A stretch of 64,000 nt of DNA, taken from contig CAKJVC010000147.1 of the NCBI GenBank assembly GCA_918026815.1, positions 310,001 to 374,000 of the forward strand. Reading direction: 5' to 3'. The DNA is from Chalara sp. BL73 (Eukaryota; Ascomycota; Leotiomycetes; Helotiales). Below the pieces are notes generated by a model, which saw nothing but the letters and a program-made list of their open reading frames with translations, had not been told where the DNA came from and ran no database searches. This document shows positions 1-10,681 of this stretch, piece after piece. How positions within the stretch are numbered: the stretch's first letter is position 1; each line of letters begins with the position of its first letter. A program made the position numbers and the translations under genes.

Positions 1-997
1 CAACGAAAATATCCTTACCCATGGGCCGGAGCAAGACTGGTAAAAGATGTTTGATTCCAAGTTAGTTGGACAATGTCCATTTTCAACAAATGTGATTGTC
101 CAAAAGGCTTTCCTGGGAATAAATCCAACTTTGTTCCTGGGGGGCTAATGGTAGGACTAAAAGTTGTGGCATTGTAGGCATGGTTGGTGGTTTTCAATCA
201 CTAAAAATTAATGGTTAATGCTGCATGATAGGAACTCTAGATGCAGAACCTTTCTTAGCAAATGAGCTCAGAGTTTTCTCAGCTCTATTGACGTATAGCC
301 CCCAGCACAAGTTGTGTTTGTGGTGATGCCTACTCCCGTGAGCTATGTGGCACAAATTGAGTGGTGCAAACGGATATCTAACCATCCTCTGTGGGAGTGC
401 ATCCCAACTTCGTCTTTTCGTAGTCTCGTGTTCTAGGATTGTATCTTCATCTATTAGCTATAAATTTTGCCTAACATTAAATTTACGTGAGGTTCAATTG
501 AAGAGCGGGTCCTGCCTCTCATCTTAGTGGCTACCGGTTTGGGAAGTAAGTCAATATCGATAACCTTAGCAGCCACACAAAGGCCGAACTCTACACCTTC
601 AATTGCAGCAAAAATAACACCTCTTCTCTCCCTACAACACTAAGTGAAGTTTGGCATTCCCCCTCGCTCATCACGGCCACTGTCATTATCCTCATATCCG
701 CAATCCTAATTTTGCTCCTTTCCAAGTACCGATGTTGAATTTCAAGAGTTATCCAAAAGTTAGTAAGTCAAATCCCTTGCTACAATCATCCCCTCGGTGC
801 TATAGCCACTATTAACATGTTCAACGAATATCAAATTCTTGCACAATCAATCCTCATCACTATTGATCAAGGCTCACAAGGACTTCTTGCCCACCTTGTC
901 CCATTCCCTCCCACCTCCACACCGCGGCATCTCGTACATTGCTGACCGAACATCAACAGAGCACTCTTTGCCTTGAGATTTTAACAGCACTGGTAAG
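1..997. other. No supported gene; upstream region
   Basis: Only short open frames are present, including a 60-codon minus-strand frame touching the left edge that opens with TTG. I found no splice-linked continuation or recognisable domain. The last few hundred bases are pyrimidine-rich and probably form the promoter and leader of the gene starting at 998. Confidence 0.5.
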
Positions 998-2789
998 ATG
1001 AATTGGGCAACAGTCGAGCTTAAACCCCGTCTCTACAAAGGAAAGGAACTTTATAGGTGGGACGTCTCTCCGGGACTTGGTATGAATCCCACAAAAGCAC
1101 GTCCTATGTAAATTACTGACTATTCAAAGAGCATCATTGTGGAACTTGTGCTACCCCTCTCCATAGTCAGTAAAATACAATCGTTTCTTTGGAGCTTGAC
1201 TGAATATCTCTGGAGATGCTCGAGCTAAGACTTCATGCTTGGGAGTACACGTAGAGCCTTGCTATAGGTTCCATCAGCAGTTGCACTTCGTTGGTATGGC
1301 CTCCACCTGCATGATGGCTGAATTTATACTGACATTATCTGCAGGTAAAGCCCACGAGTGCTTTGGGTATGCAATTTCTCCTTGATCCTTTTTGTTCGAC
1401 ACTAATTTGAACACTCACAGATGCAACAAGTCCGACGAAATGCACCATGTTAGACATAAGGAGATACTAAAGCTTGTAAGACTAATAATTGCCATTGATG
1501 AGCCGAAGTCCCTTGCGGAAGGTTTGCAGGCCCCATCCTCTGGCAAGTCACACCAAAGTTCTATGGGTGTTGCCTCCAGTGGAATGACAGATACTAGTTC
1601 TGATACTGGAATTCTTGGAGAGGACGGTCGTCATCTTACAAGGAGCGAGAGAAAGAAGGCAAAGAAGGCAGGAACAGCGAACAGGCGATACAATAGCTTG
1701 GACGTGTTTCCACAGGAGTCTCTCGATTTTGTCAGTGAAGCAATACACCGTATTGTCCATGACAGTAAAGGAGCTTGGCGAGGAACTTACAATTATGACA
1801 AACGGATTCCGAAGGCACAGAGTAAGGATGCCGAAGAAGCTTCTACAGGCTTTACAGATGGAATTGAAAGGTTCACCGCTCTCAGTTTGAAGAACTTCCA
1901 CGATCTGACTCCTCGGCAAAGAAAAATTGTGAAGAAGGAAACAACGCCGACAAGTCACACAAGCTTTGGGGGCGGCTCTCGTAAATATACGCCAAAGAAA
2001 GATGGTCAGGATGCTTTTGATGGTGTTGACCAAGACATTTTCCGCCGGCTTGGTATCGTAGTCGTTGATCCCCCCAAAAACTCTGCCGCCCGCAAAGACC
2101 TTGTATCGAAGCTAATTGCGGCTATAAAAGCAGACCTGTGTGTAATTACTCAGGAGGAGACCGAGGCTAAAATAAGAGAGGAAGGATTTTGGAGATGGGC
2201 AGGCAAAAATGCATGGTATAACATCATGGGGAATAGAGAGCATTTGGATTGGGTCACTGGTCAGAAGATCGATCACCTAAGACTAGGAAGTACTTCCAAC
2301 CAGCTACTTTTCGATGCCAGCCACCCTTCAGTCGTTGATGATGAAATTTTTTCAGATCCTCTCGCAGATCCTTCTCATCAATGTAATGTCGATGAGCACG
2401 CTGTGAAAGCCCCAACTGATGCGGAACTCATGTTGGCAGAAGACTCCGATAGCGAGAAGGAAACACCTGCGTTCTTTGTCAAGAAAGAAGCTACACAAAT
2501 CATGGAGGAACTCTTGGACGACGGCTTCGAGATTGTGACGAAAGAAAGGAAGCCAAAATCAACTTCACAGCCATCCTTAAACCTGCCCACCAAGAATCTT
2601 GCCATACACAAAGCCCTCAGGCGAAACAAATATACAATTGAGGAAGAAGATGAATTTGGATTGGGCTTTACACCAGAAGCGATGGCGGCAATCCACGCAC
2701 GTTCAAGACGTTCCAAAGCCGATTCAGTCTATAACTCCAACTCCATCAACAACAAAAACCACCGCCAGAGAGTTATACCTCGGCAGTAA
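998..2789 (+). CDS. Uncharacterised fungal protein with N-terminal zinc-ribbon-like motif
   Basis: I propose four exons: 998-1079, 1130-1165, 1345-1366 and 1421-2789, about 502 residues. All junctions are GT-AG, the frame stays open throughout, and exon 3 is a 22-nt microexon. Splicing assembles a CX2C-X10-CX2C arrangement (Cys31, Cys34, Cys45, Cys48) with nearby histidines, which looks like a small zinc ribbon. It is followed by a basic helix-like stretch around HVRHKEILKLVRLIIAID. The large last exon has Ser/Lys-rich low-complexity sequence, a conserved-looking core ending in an EEGFWRWAGKNAWYNIMG segment near its middle, and an acidic and basic tail. I do not recognise the family and assign no function. 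The last exon alone would lack the zinc motif. The exon model is my inference; RNA evidence would settle it. Confidence 0.7.
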
Positions 2790-3377
2790 ACTACTCCCTT
2801 GTCAATCTGTGTATAATATATCGAAGTTACTTTCTGTCCTGTGCGAATCTCAACACACTTTGCCGGCATTTTTTGGCCCTATGTGAGCATCCTTCAAATC
2901 TTTTACCAGTTAAACTACTTCACTACTTCTTCTTACCTATCCGAAACGCCAATAACATTTATTAACTTCTTTGATAAATAGGAAACTCCCACGAATTACG
3001 AGAAAGAGCAGTCTCTTGTAGGACAAGATTGCATGCCCAGTCTTTCCACCAGTTGGTACTCTTTAGATGTCATGAGCCACGAACTTCTTCATGATGATAT
3101 GAAATGGACGATTTTACGAAGGTTTATGAAATAATTTCGGTGGTTGTATGTTTCTATGTTGCTTACTTGTGCTTCTCTACTCTTTTTAGACCTAGGTCTT
3201 TTTCATAGCAGTGTCAATGTAATACATAGATCATAGGCCACTTTATGCGCTTGGATGATCTAATGCAGTGACTTATTTGCAACAAATAAAGAGCAGATAG
3301 TTCATTACCTGTTTTATACAACAATGAGCTAATCTGTACACATGACCCTTATCATGCTGCAAGTTTTTGAACAGGCA
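2790..3377. other. Convergent 3' intergenic region
   Basis: This lies between the stops of a plus-strand and a minus-strand gene. It is AT-rich with no ORF or repeat that I can support, and it presumably carries both 3' ends. Confidence 0.5.
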
Positions 3378-4445
3378 TTATTCTACACCATCGTCAGGCG
3401 AAGCATATCCGGTCAACTTATTCCTACGCAAAAAGCCATCTAGCACATCCGCCACTTTCTCGTTATTTAGATCAGCAAACGCACTATGAGTATTTCCACT
3501 TAGTCCAGGTACTTCTCCAAGTTTAAGAACCTTTGCATTACCACCATAACCGTTGATCAACTCCGCAGCATACCTCGACAACCGGACATCAGGGTACGTA
3601 TCATTCCGATTATCTCCCCAAACAAATTGAATCGCCTTGACCTCCGCCAGCTTCTTGAACTGTTCTTCTGGTATTAAGAACGGACCAAAGCCACCTGGAC
3701 CAGCAGTCACATTCGCGTTCTCCGGGAAGATCCAGCCTACGATCTCGTACATGACAATAGCTTTGATATTCGTCGTATTGCTCTTCGTCGCCGTCATCAG
3801 CGCGCGCAATCCGCCAGCCGAATTCGTGAGATACACAATGCTATCTCCCAGCTTCCCCTCGTCCGCGGCGATGGCTGCAGCATCTGTTTCAAGCTCCACG
3901 TTCGCCCGGGTATCGTACTCCACATAACGGTTGCTCGTCGCCTGGTTCCACGCCTCGGCGCTCTCGGTTGGGAACTGCACGCCGGGCCAGAAATTTGGAT
4001 ACACGGGGCCGAAATTCCACGCCACAAAGTTGGACTTGTCACGGTAGTCTGGCGCGTAGGAGGTCCGCTCGCAGGCCCAGTTCGCGCGCCCGATGCGCGG
4101 CCCGTCCCAGAGGAAGACCGGGTAGCGGCGCCGCAGGTAGAGGTCCTTGAAGCCTTCACCGCCGTCCCAGCGGTTTTGCCAGGCTTGCGTCGACGCAGAG
4201 TGCCACATCACGATGCTGGTTCTACGCGGACGCTGCGGGATGAAGTATTCCATGTAGCCATGGTCGCAGTGCAGGGTCTGGTTGGGAAGGAAAGGCGAGT
4301 CTATCACCTTGCCGCCGACCTTGAAGCCTCCTGAACGATTGAGCAGGATGGGCGGCTTGGAAGAGGCATTGGCTGGGTCGTTGAGTGCCGTTGCTCCCAT
4401 GCAGCCTTGGAGGGCGAGAGAGAGGAGGATCAAGGATCTCAGCAT
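3378..4445 (-). CDS. Secreted alpha/beta hydrolase (esterase-713-like)
   Basis: Single-exon frame of 355 residues starting at ATG 4445. The N-terminus (MLRSLILLSLALQGCMG) is a hydrophobic signal peptide and several N-x-S/T sites follow, so secretion is likely. The nucleophile elbow reads YLTNSAGG (serine near residue 209). A WGDNRNDTYPD stretch may carry the acid, and GLSGNTHSAF near the C-terminus probably supplies the catalytic His. The order and length fit fungal relatives of the bacterial Esterase 713 group, whose substrate is poorly defined. The 5' half is clearly more GC-rich than the flanks, which creates long antisense frames I do not believe. The fold is likely; the substrate is unknown. 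Confidence 0.8.
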   Translation of the reverse strand: MLRSLILLSLALQGCMGATALNDPANASSKPPILLNRSGGFKVGGKVIDSPFLPNQTLHCDHGYMEYFIPQRPRRTSIVMWHSASTQAWQNRWDGGEGFKDLYLRRRYPVFLWDGPRIGRANWACERTSYAPDYRDKSNFVAWNFGPVYPNFWPGVQFPTESAEAWNQATSNRYVEYDTRANVELETDAAAIAADEGKLGDSIVYLTNSAGGLRALMTATKSNTTNIKAIVMYEIVGWIFPENANVTAGPGGFGPFLIPEEQFKKLAEVKAIQFVWGDNRNDTYPDVRLSRYAAELINGYGGNAKVLKLGEVPGLSGNTHSAFADLNNEKVADVLDGFLRRNKLTGYASPDDGVE

Positions 4446-5110
4446 TTTGTTGGCGATAGTAAACGTTCACTAGAAGAAGTCCGTGTATGCCAAGCGGTAT
4501 TCGGTCGTGTTTGAGAATTCGCTCTGCTTCTCAATCACAATCCCATCCGGAGAATTCGACGAGATGGTGCCTGACAAGCCCTGGGCGCAAGGCCCATCAT
4601 ATCATCATTTCCCCATCTTCCGTTACCCTCGTTCATGTACGCCGAGACGTTTATACCGGTCTCTTCCATCCAGTACCATTCGAAGCCGGCAAACAGAGAC
4701 GCATAAGATGGGTAAATATACCGGTCCCGTAAGCTCCAGATTATAATCGAAGAGGGGTGCATTCATTATTTTGCGTTTCTGTCGATAGAATTGACTCCAT
4801 CGTAAGCAATGTTCAGGCAAAATATGGGTGGCGTAAAAGCTTGGTAGGTATTGGTCTGGAAAGTGCTTGGCCATTGCTACCAAGCCTTTACGTAACATCC
4901 AAATTGAGAAGCCTATGGTTACACAAGGTACCTCTGCTTGCACATCGTACCTGATATTAATTTTTGAATATCGTTCTGAGAGGGCAGTGTTTATTTGGCT
5001 GAATGTCGCTCCGCCCCTTGCATAGATAGGGGGTTTTGATGCTGGTATTGGCGTCGCCGGTTGATGTGAATTGAGCGCACGTCTGATCTTATACCCACAA
5101 CTATCCGTAT
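4446..5110. other. Intergenic, no gene seen
   Basis: Short overlapping frames on both strands near 4480-4950 look like chance. None shows a domain or a good splice partner. The part nearest 4446 is presumably the esterase promoter. Confidence 0.45.
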
Positions 5111-5114
5111 TTTG

Positions 5115-5990
5115 TTAAACTTTAGAAAGTAATTCCCGTTGGTCGGGATTATCTGGACAAGATAAATGGTCAAATTTCTGAATGAAGCACGAAATATAAG
5201 TCTGAAGCCACGTGCTTCTTTCGTAAGCCATGCAACAAGAACTTCGGAACAGCCACTCTTGGAGAAACATAATTCGAATCTCCTTGATAATGAGACATAC
5301 AGAGCAGATTTGCCAAGCTAACATGTACTTTCGGTAGAATGCGGAAAGAGTTGAAATAATCTTCTACAGATGGCGTCGTAGCAGAATTACCGGTGCATTT
5401 GTCATCTTTTCAACTCTTTTCACATCAAGGTTTTACCGTGTCTCACCTATCTAGTGACCATCTGTAGATACTTACCAAGATTCGACAAACTTGAGGGGCA
5501 AATGTGTCTGTGCCTAGTGCCCGATCCTGTCTGGGAGAGCTATACAGCGATGCGTGTTGTACATATCCCTCACCATTTGTCTCAAGGCATACTTTACAGG
5601 TATGTCGATAATAAGCACTTCCGAATTTTTCAGTAAAGCTTTACCAAAGTTATCACTTAGGATAATATTAGCATTCTCGATATCTTGGCTGATATTCAAC
5701 GCACTTGCATCTTGGCGATCTGGTTTAAGCTACTTCCTTAGTGAGCTATCACTGCTTGAGGCTCAGCTTCCTTTTTACTCACTATACTGCCTGCCACGAC
5801 CACTCTATTCAGAATCTCATGGCCTTTTGGAAGTCTCTTGTTTTCCTGGCGGGCTGCGATCATGGGCTTTCACGCTGGGCAATTATTGTGAAGCTTCGAC
5901 CATTTATTCTCTGTTTATGGTCGATAGCCACCTTCCATGTTTGCTGGACTATACGAGAGCTCTGCTTCTGGTGTTACTGCTGGGGCTGCT
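5115..5990 (-). pseudogene. Possible decayed gene remnant
   Basis: Three minus-strand open pieces follow each other: about 5990-5740, 5730-5514 and 5324-5115. They are separated by TAA/TGA/TAG stops and a frame shift. The pieces have protein-like composition, for example KPMIAARQENKRLPKGHEIL and NSEVLIIDIPVKYALRQMV. The second vaguely resembles the strand-turn-helix of P-loop enzymes, but no Walker A is present. I cannot name a parent gene. An AT-rich setting and stops that could come from C-to-T change would fit repeat-induced point mutation. A real gene with introns that I failed to resolve is the alternative. Confidence 0.25.
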
Positions 5991-6612
5991 TTACATGCCT
6001 AAATCGCCTAGAAGAACGAGCTTACTCTTGTCAGTATTAATATTCCCAACGCGACGCCGCCAGTAAATAGAACTCTTACCAAGAAAGTCTAATATCTTCT
6101 TATCGGCAATAAAGAGAAGAACCGATCACAGTGGAATCAAAAGCAGAGACCACCAGATCAATTACACATATAGGTCCCCCTAAGCTATACGCATTTATCT
6201 GACGCTTCGCACCAACCCCAATCTATCATAGGATTCGCTTCCTCCTGAGTCCATTGGCTCGCATCCCTGATCGACATCGCTTAACCTCCCCACGTCAGGG
6301 GGTTCTAGTTCTGCGGAATGACAGCATCGACGTCATCGGGCTGAAGCTGTGATGCTGCTTCACCAACTGCTCAAAGCAAGGTTCCAAGGTCTCAGCACAC
6401 CCTCCACCAATATCTCATAAAAACCAGCTTTAAATACCCTGATTCTCCTCATCCAACTTTTCTGTTCCATCAAATCCACAATTATACCAGACCTTTCCAG
6501 GTTTACACTCTGCAAGAAGCCGACTTAACCGTCTGCCAGGCTACACAAGTTATCCAAAAAGGGACACTACCTACAAGCAAGCTTTACGTTACCCACCTAT
6601 CAAAGCCTCAAA
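5991..6612. other. Promoter-side intergenic region
   Basis: No gene is seen. The last 250 bases are pyrimidine-rich with few ATGs and lead directly into the start at 6613, as expected for a fungal promoter and leader. Confidence 0.4.
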
Positions 6613-7186
6613 ATGCCTCTCTTCAGCCGCCGCGAGCCCGTCCACGAGCCCGTCCATACAACAAGCCATACCCGCACTGGCAGGCGCGTCGGAGACCCCG
6701 TCGTAGAGGATACACCGAAACGTTCATCCACGCTCTTCGGGCGGAAACATTCTCCCGACCCAATGACCCCCACCACCACGTACGCTCCGATTCCTCTCCT
6801 CCCCCTCCGCATAGACTAACCATTTACAGGCACCACACAACCCACCTCTCCAACTCCCCATCCCCAAAACGTCATGGGTTATTGCACAGAGATCACGAGG
6901 ACTCGTCCATCACCCGCGCGAGGAACCAAGTGCTCACCGCTGAGGCTGCAGAGAAGGAAGCGGATAAAGCGTTGAATAATGCGCGGATAGCGGTCAGGAA
7001 CGCGAGGGACCATGTGAAGTTGTTGGAGAGGGAAGCGGCGGAGGAGGCACGCCTGGCGAAGATCAAGCAGAAGCAGGCCGGCGCGCTGGGGAAGAGGGGT
7101 AATCTACTTGGCCGTAAGTTTTCCTGACTTTGGAGGGTGAGTGTGGACGGGTTCTAACTTGTTTGGGTGTAGGTCATGGTGTATGA
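6613..7186 (+). CDS. Small basic coiled-coil protein, conserved fungal hypothetical
   Basis: Three exons (6613-6779, 6830-7113, 7173-7186) give about 154 residues. The first intron ends in CTAAC...ACAG, and the last coding exon is only 14 nt (four residues and the stop). The N-terminus (MPLFSRREP...) is Ser/Thr/Pro/His-rich and probably disordered. From about residue 65 a long helix begins (ARNQVLTAEAAEKEADKAL), rich in Ala/Glu/Lys/Arg with heptad-like spacing, ending in KRGNLLGRHGV. This N-terminal and C-terminal pattern recurs in short hypothetical proteins of many filamentous ascomycetes as I remember them. Function is unknown. Without the tiny last exon the LGRH terminus would be lost, which supports the model. 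Confidence 0.75.
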
Positions 7187-8023
7187 GTATAGGCTCAGTG
7201 GGGAATTTGGTCAGTAGAGCAGAATGCTTTGCCAAACTGGATCGGCGGCTCTCTTGTCATTATGTTGTTGCGATCCCCCATGACTGTTTTAGTAGCGTGT
7301 ATTAGTATCTTGAGCGAGCGTGTTGTCCATTTAGCATTGCATCTAGCATAAGTCAGAATGTAACAGAGACTTATCTTTCACCTTTGCATCCTTCTATCTT
7401 GTGCTTTGTTACTCTTGCCCCCATTTCCGATTGGCCCTTCCGGTGGGTAAAACGGTCAGTTCGTCCGCTTTTGCCTCCACGTAAGGCTAAGTGGCCTCCG
7501 CTTGATGAAACGTGATAATACTGCGCTGTGCACGAGACTTCACCGTCCTCTCCAGACAAGCTGTGCTCCACTCATATTCCCCAATCTCCTTTCCAGAGAC
7601 ATCCACCGCCATCTCGCCCCTTGGTTTCTGTGCTTCTCTAGCTTCAGCGCCGTGCTTGCTCGCCTCGGATACCAGCTCCGATGCACCTTTTCCCTTCAAG
7701 ACTTCCAGTTTAGGCGCCTTGATAAGGATAAACATTTTGCTCTGACGAATTTAGATTTTCGAGCTCAACCTTCTACTACTTATTTCTTCTCTCGCTTCCT
7801 GCTTACTTCAAAAATTCTAGTTATTCTCACGATGATGGTATATTAGTTGCTCTGTTTCCCACTTTAGATGCTTGGTACTTGATCTTTCCATTAGACGGGG
7901 AGTTCTCGTTTCGAGAATCATTCAACGTCTGCTGGCACTTAATCGACGCGTTTTGTTATCCTGTGTTAACTACATCTATAGCCATGCTTGTGTCTTTTTA
8001 TATAGCTATACTCCCATTGTCAT
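7187..8023. other. Intergenic; contains one weak small ORF
   Basis: Besides the minus-strand 82-codon frame listed separately, nothing recognisable is present. The right end becomes AT-rich and borders the broken HET gene. Confidence 0.4.
7487..7735 (-). CDS. Weak small ORF, possible hypothetical protein
   Basis: An 82-codon frame starts with a true ATG at 7735. Its composition (KAPKLEVLKGKGASELVSEA, then a Glu/Ala-rich stretch) is more protein-like than neighbouring frames and would form a charged helix. There is no domain, no clear intron and no neighbour logic. An antisense plus-strand frame of similar length overlaps it. I keep it only as a possibility. Confidence 0.22.
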   Translation of the reverse strand: MFILIKAPKLEVLKGKGASELVSEASKHGAEAREAQKPRGEMAVDVSGKEIGEYEWSTACLERTVKSRAQRSIITFHQAEAT

Positions 8024-9010
8024 TTATTTTATAATATGCCGTTTCGGTTTGTTTCGGGCCGCACCAAAAAAAAAATCGATTATACCATTGAAATTTTTGT
8101 CCCTTTGTATAAATGATTTGGCTAGATCAGTATAGAGTGTAGTTACATCCAGTTGATAATTCACCTCTGTACCAAGTGAAACCACATCTTTTGGGTCTGC
8201 TATGCCTAAGATGCCAAACACTTTGTCTCGAGGATCTGAGGATTTCATTTCTCGATAAGCTTCCCAAAGACACAAAACGGAGTGGAACTCCTCTCGTGCG
8301 AACTGTGCAGAAGTTTGCATGATCTCAAGAAAGGAACCCCATGGTCTGCGAACAGTTCCCTCGCTAAGACTCAGACGATTGAATGTGGCAAAGGTACCAA
8401 TAAACATACTTCGAGAGATCTCATCCGGTCCACAAAAGATCTGCACATTATCCCCAGATACAACGAGCTCTTGAATAACCCAGATTCTCGAGAAATACGG
8501 CAGCCTGTCAAGTTGCCAAAATGGCTGGTACAAATCCCATCGATTTTGCAATGCGTTGAGCTTGGGATGTGTCAAACATCGTGCGAGCCATGGGCTATAC
8601 AAAAACGGCTAGCTCTCGTTGAATGCAAGGTGGGCGTCGAGTAGGTACGGAACCAGTTCGAATGCTTTTCTCGTCTGGTCATTTCCAGCGTCAAGCCATA
8701 CCAGAGTTCGGCTTGCGGTTTAGTAAATGTCCTTCATTTGCTGGACTTGATGGCTGCACTCCGAATCATCATTCTGGTAGATACAAATAGCACCGACCCA
8801 AAGTGTACGGATTTCTTGCCTCTTTCGAAGTCGTGCAAGCGCAGAGTATAAATTCTGTGTAACCAGAATCGTGCCAGTATTGCATTGAATTGTGATTGGA
8901 TTCGACGAGTCTCCCCAGCAGTAGCTAAGAGCTTCGTAACGTGGGTTTTCGGAGAGAAAGGCGTGGGTGAGGCGGCACTTGATGGTGGCCAAGGTGGAAC
9001 TTGGGAGTAG
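8024..9010 (-). pseudogene. HET-domain (heterokaryon incompatibility) gene, broken
   Basis: One continuous minus-strand frame runs from a splice acceptor (TTTAG before 9010) to 8024. It reads as a HET domain: YEALSYCWGD, then LWVGAICIYQND (normally W-I-D-A-I-C-I-N-Q), SHQVQQMKDIY, TLVWLDAG, FSRIWVIQEL and DPRDKVFGILGIA. The frame is broken by TAA directly after MKDIY and by TAG about 40 codons later. Both are one C-to-T step from Gln codons. The usual long C-terminal region is missing after about residue 325, where sequence turns AT-rich. Changes in the normally conserved WIDAICINQ core add to the decay. I see no upstream first exon with certainty. HET domains trigger cell death on non-self fusion in known family members; this copy is unlikely to be functional. 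Confidence 0.8.
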
Positions 9011-10681
9011 CTAAAGTAAATGGATTAGCCTCCGGTCAGTGTCTGTACTCAAGGGATGGCATTGCAAAAATGATAAGGTAGACATTTTGACAGATTGAGG
9101 GAAAGGTATAGTAGCCCTACGAGATAATCTCTGTTGACGAAAATCGAATTTGACTATAAAATTTCCGTGGGTTTCGGCCTAATCCTTAAGCTGTAGTGTT
9201 CCAGCCAAGGCGATCGTTGATAGGAGAATTGCAATAACTGCTGAAGTCAAAATAAAAGTAGGTATATCACGTGTGCCAAATTGTAGTTCTCAATAACAAG
9301 TACAATAATACAATTAAGTCAAACACGGAGCCTCCATCTAGGAAATCATGGTTACTTTTATTAAACCTTTGTAGTGCTAGAGTCCTTAGGGGTCTTGAGG
9401 GACTCTTGGATCCATTAGATGTCGCTAGTTCCCCGCCCAATCCTTGTGCTCCATTAAGTGACTTACCATCCTTCAGTTCCAGGGGTTCCCTTACCTCTCA
9501 ACTTCCACTTCGATTTTTTATATATTTCCTATTTTGAATCTACTTGCGGTTATTTTATCTAATTACTGAGATCTAAAGTAAATTACAAACCCGCCAAGCA
9601 AAACTACTCTTTTTTTTGAAGCTTAGCGTTATCTTGGCTATTTACTTCTTATTTAAATTTGTAAATATTTGTTTTTAGCTCTTCAATTGATTTGAATATT
9701 CCTTATTGAGGGCCTGTTATATCAATATAATAGACCTTGCAAAAGGCTCGACAGGTTGCAAGCATTCTTACACGAGTAAGTAATTTGGATAACCCATCAT
9801 CGAGAATCACGCCATCCTCTACTTGGAGCCTATCGATTATGAGAATCCAGGCAACTTCAGATAATTCCTAAATGTGAAGGATTGAGGTAAACTGCAGACG
9901 GGCCGTGTGAGCCACCTTCACGAATTCGTGTTTATGTCTTCTAACTGCTGATGACTGATGTTTACTTAAGACTTATGTAAGTATCAAGGAAGGAGATCAT
10001 GGATTAAGGGAGAAACTCGCCCTGGTAGCGGGTAAGTAGAGAGGAAGGAACATTCGCGGTGATGACCTGACTAAGACTTGCACCTTGTTGTCACCATCCT
10101 AGGACAATTCAAGAGAACAAAATTGAACAACAATTCATGCTAAGCAAACAAACTGCAAGAAGTACAAGAAAATATCACTGGTAGACATCATGAGCTTGCT
10201 GCTGATCTACAAATTGGGCTTTATCATTACAATCATGATATTTTAATGCTAAAAACTAGACGCCCTATTGACGCCCCGATCATACGAAGGTCGTTATTTA
10301 CTCAGCGCGATTGCAGGAAGTCGCAACACAACAGCCAAAAAGGTCATTCCTGCCACGTTATACCATGTGCCATGTACTAAACAGGAAATGAAACGGCAGA
10401 GCCGAAATATGCTGTACCTGGTCCCCTTGCATCACCCACTCTCTTTAATCAATCCCGCATCAGCAAAGCCTCACTCTTTTGAATCACAGAAGCTGAAACA
10501 CAACACCGAATCTATTGCTCCGCTCGCGGCCACTCGCAGCAAACCAAATGGCTTTTAAAGTACGCGTGTCTTAACTCTTGAAGGAACCAAAGGAGTTGCA
10601 GATGCCAGCCATATATTCTGATGACCTCTGAATTTGGAGTATATTTCTACACAAACGAACTCAATAGTAGTCTCACTACAC
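9011..10681. other. AT-rich gene-poor stretch
   Basis: Marked AT-rich segments (notably 9530-9720) lie between the broken and the intact HET genes. Short frames at 9271-9537 and 10268-10558 open with non-ATG codons or lack domains. Old repeat sequence is plausible, but I found no terminal repeats. The missing first exon of the HET pseudogene should lie just right of 9010. Confidence 0.4.

Noticed and set aside
15..197. 60-codon minus-strand frame at the left edge
   Set aside because: It opens with TTG, has no recognisable motif, and its continuation is outside the window.
3797..4159. 120-codon minus-strand frame inside the esterase
   Set aside because: It overlaps the esterase in another frame in a GC-rich stretch; Arg/Ser/Thr-rich and domain-free.
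5514..5699. Possible PIF1/Helitron helicase fragment
   Set aside because: NSEVLIID resembles a helicase motif II region, but the required acidic residues, Walker A and other motifs are absent.
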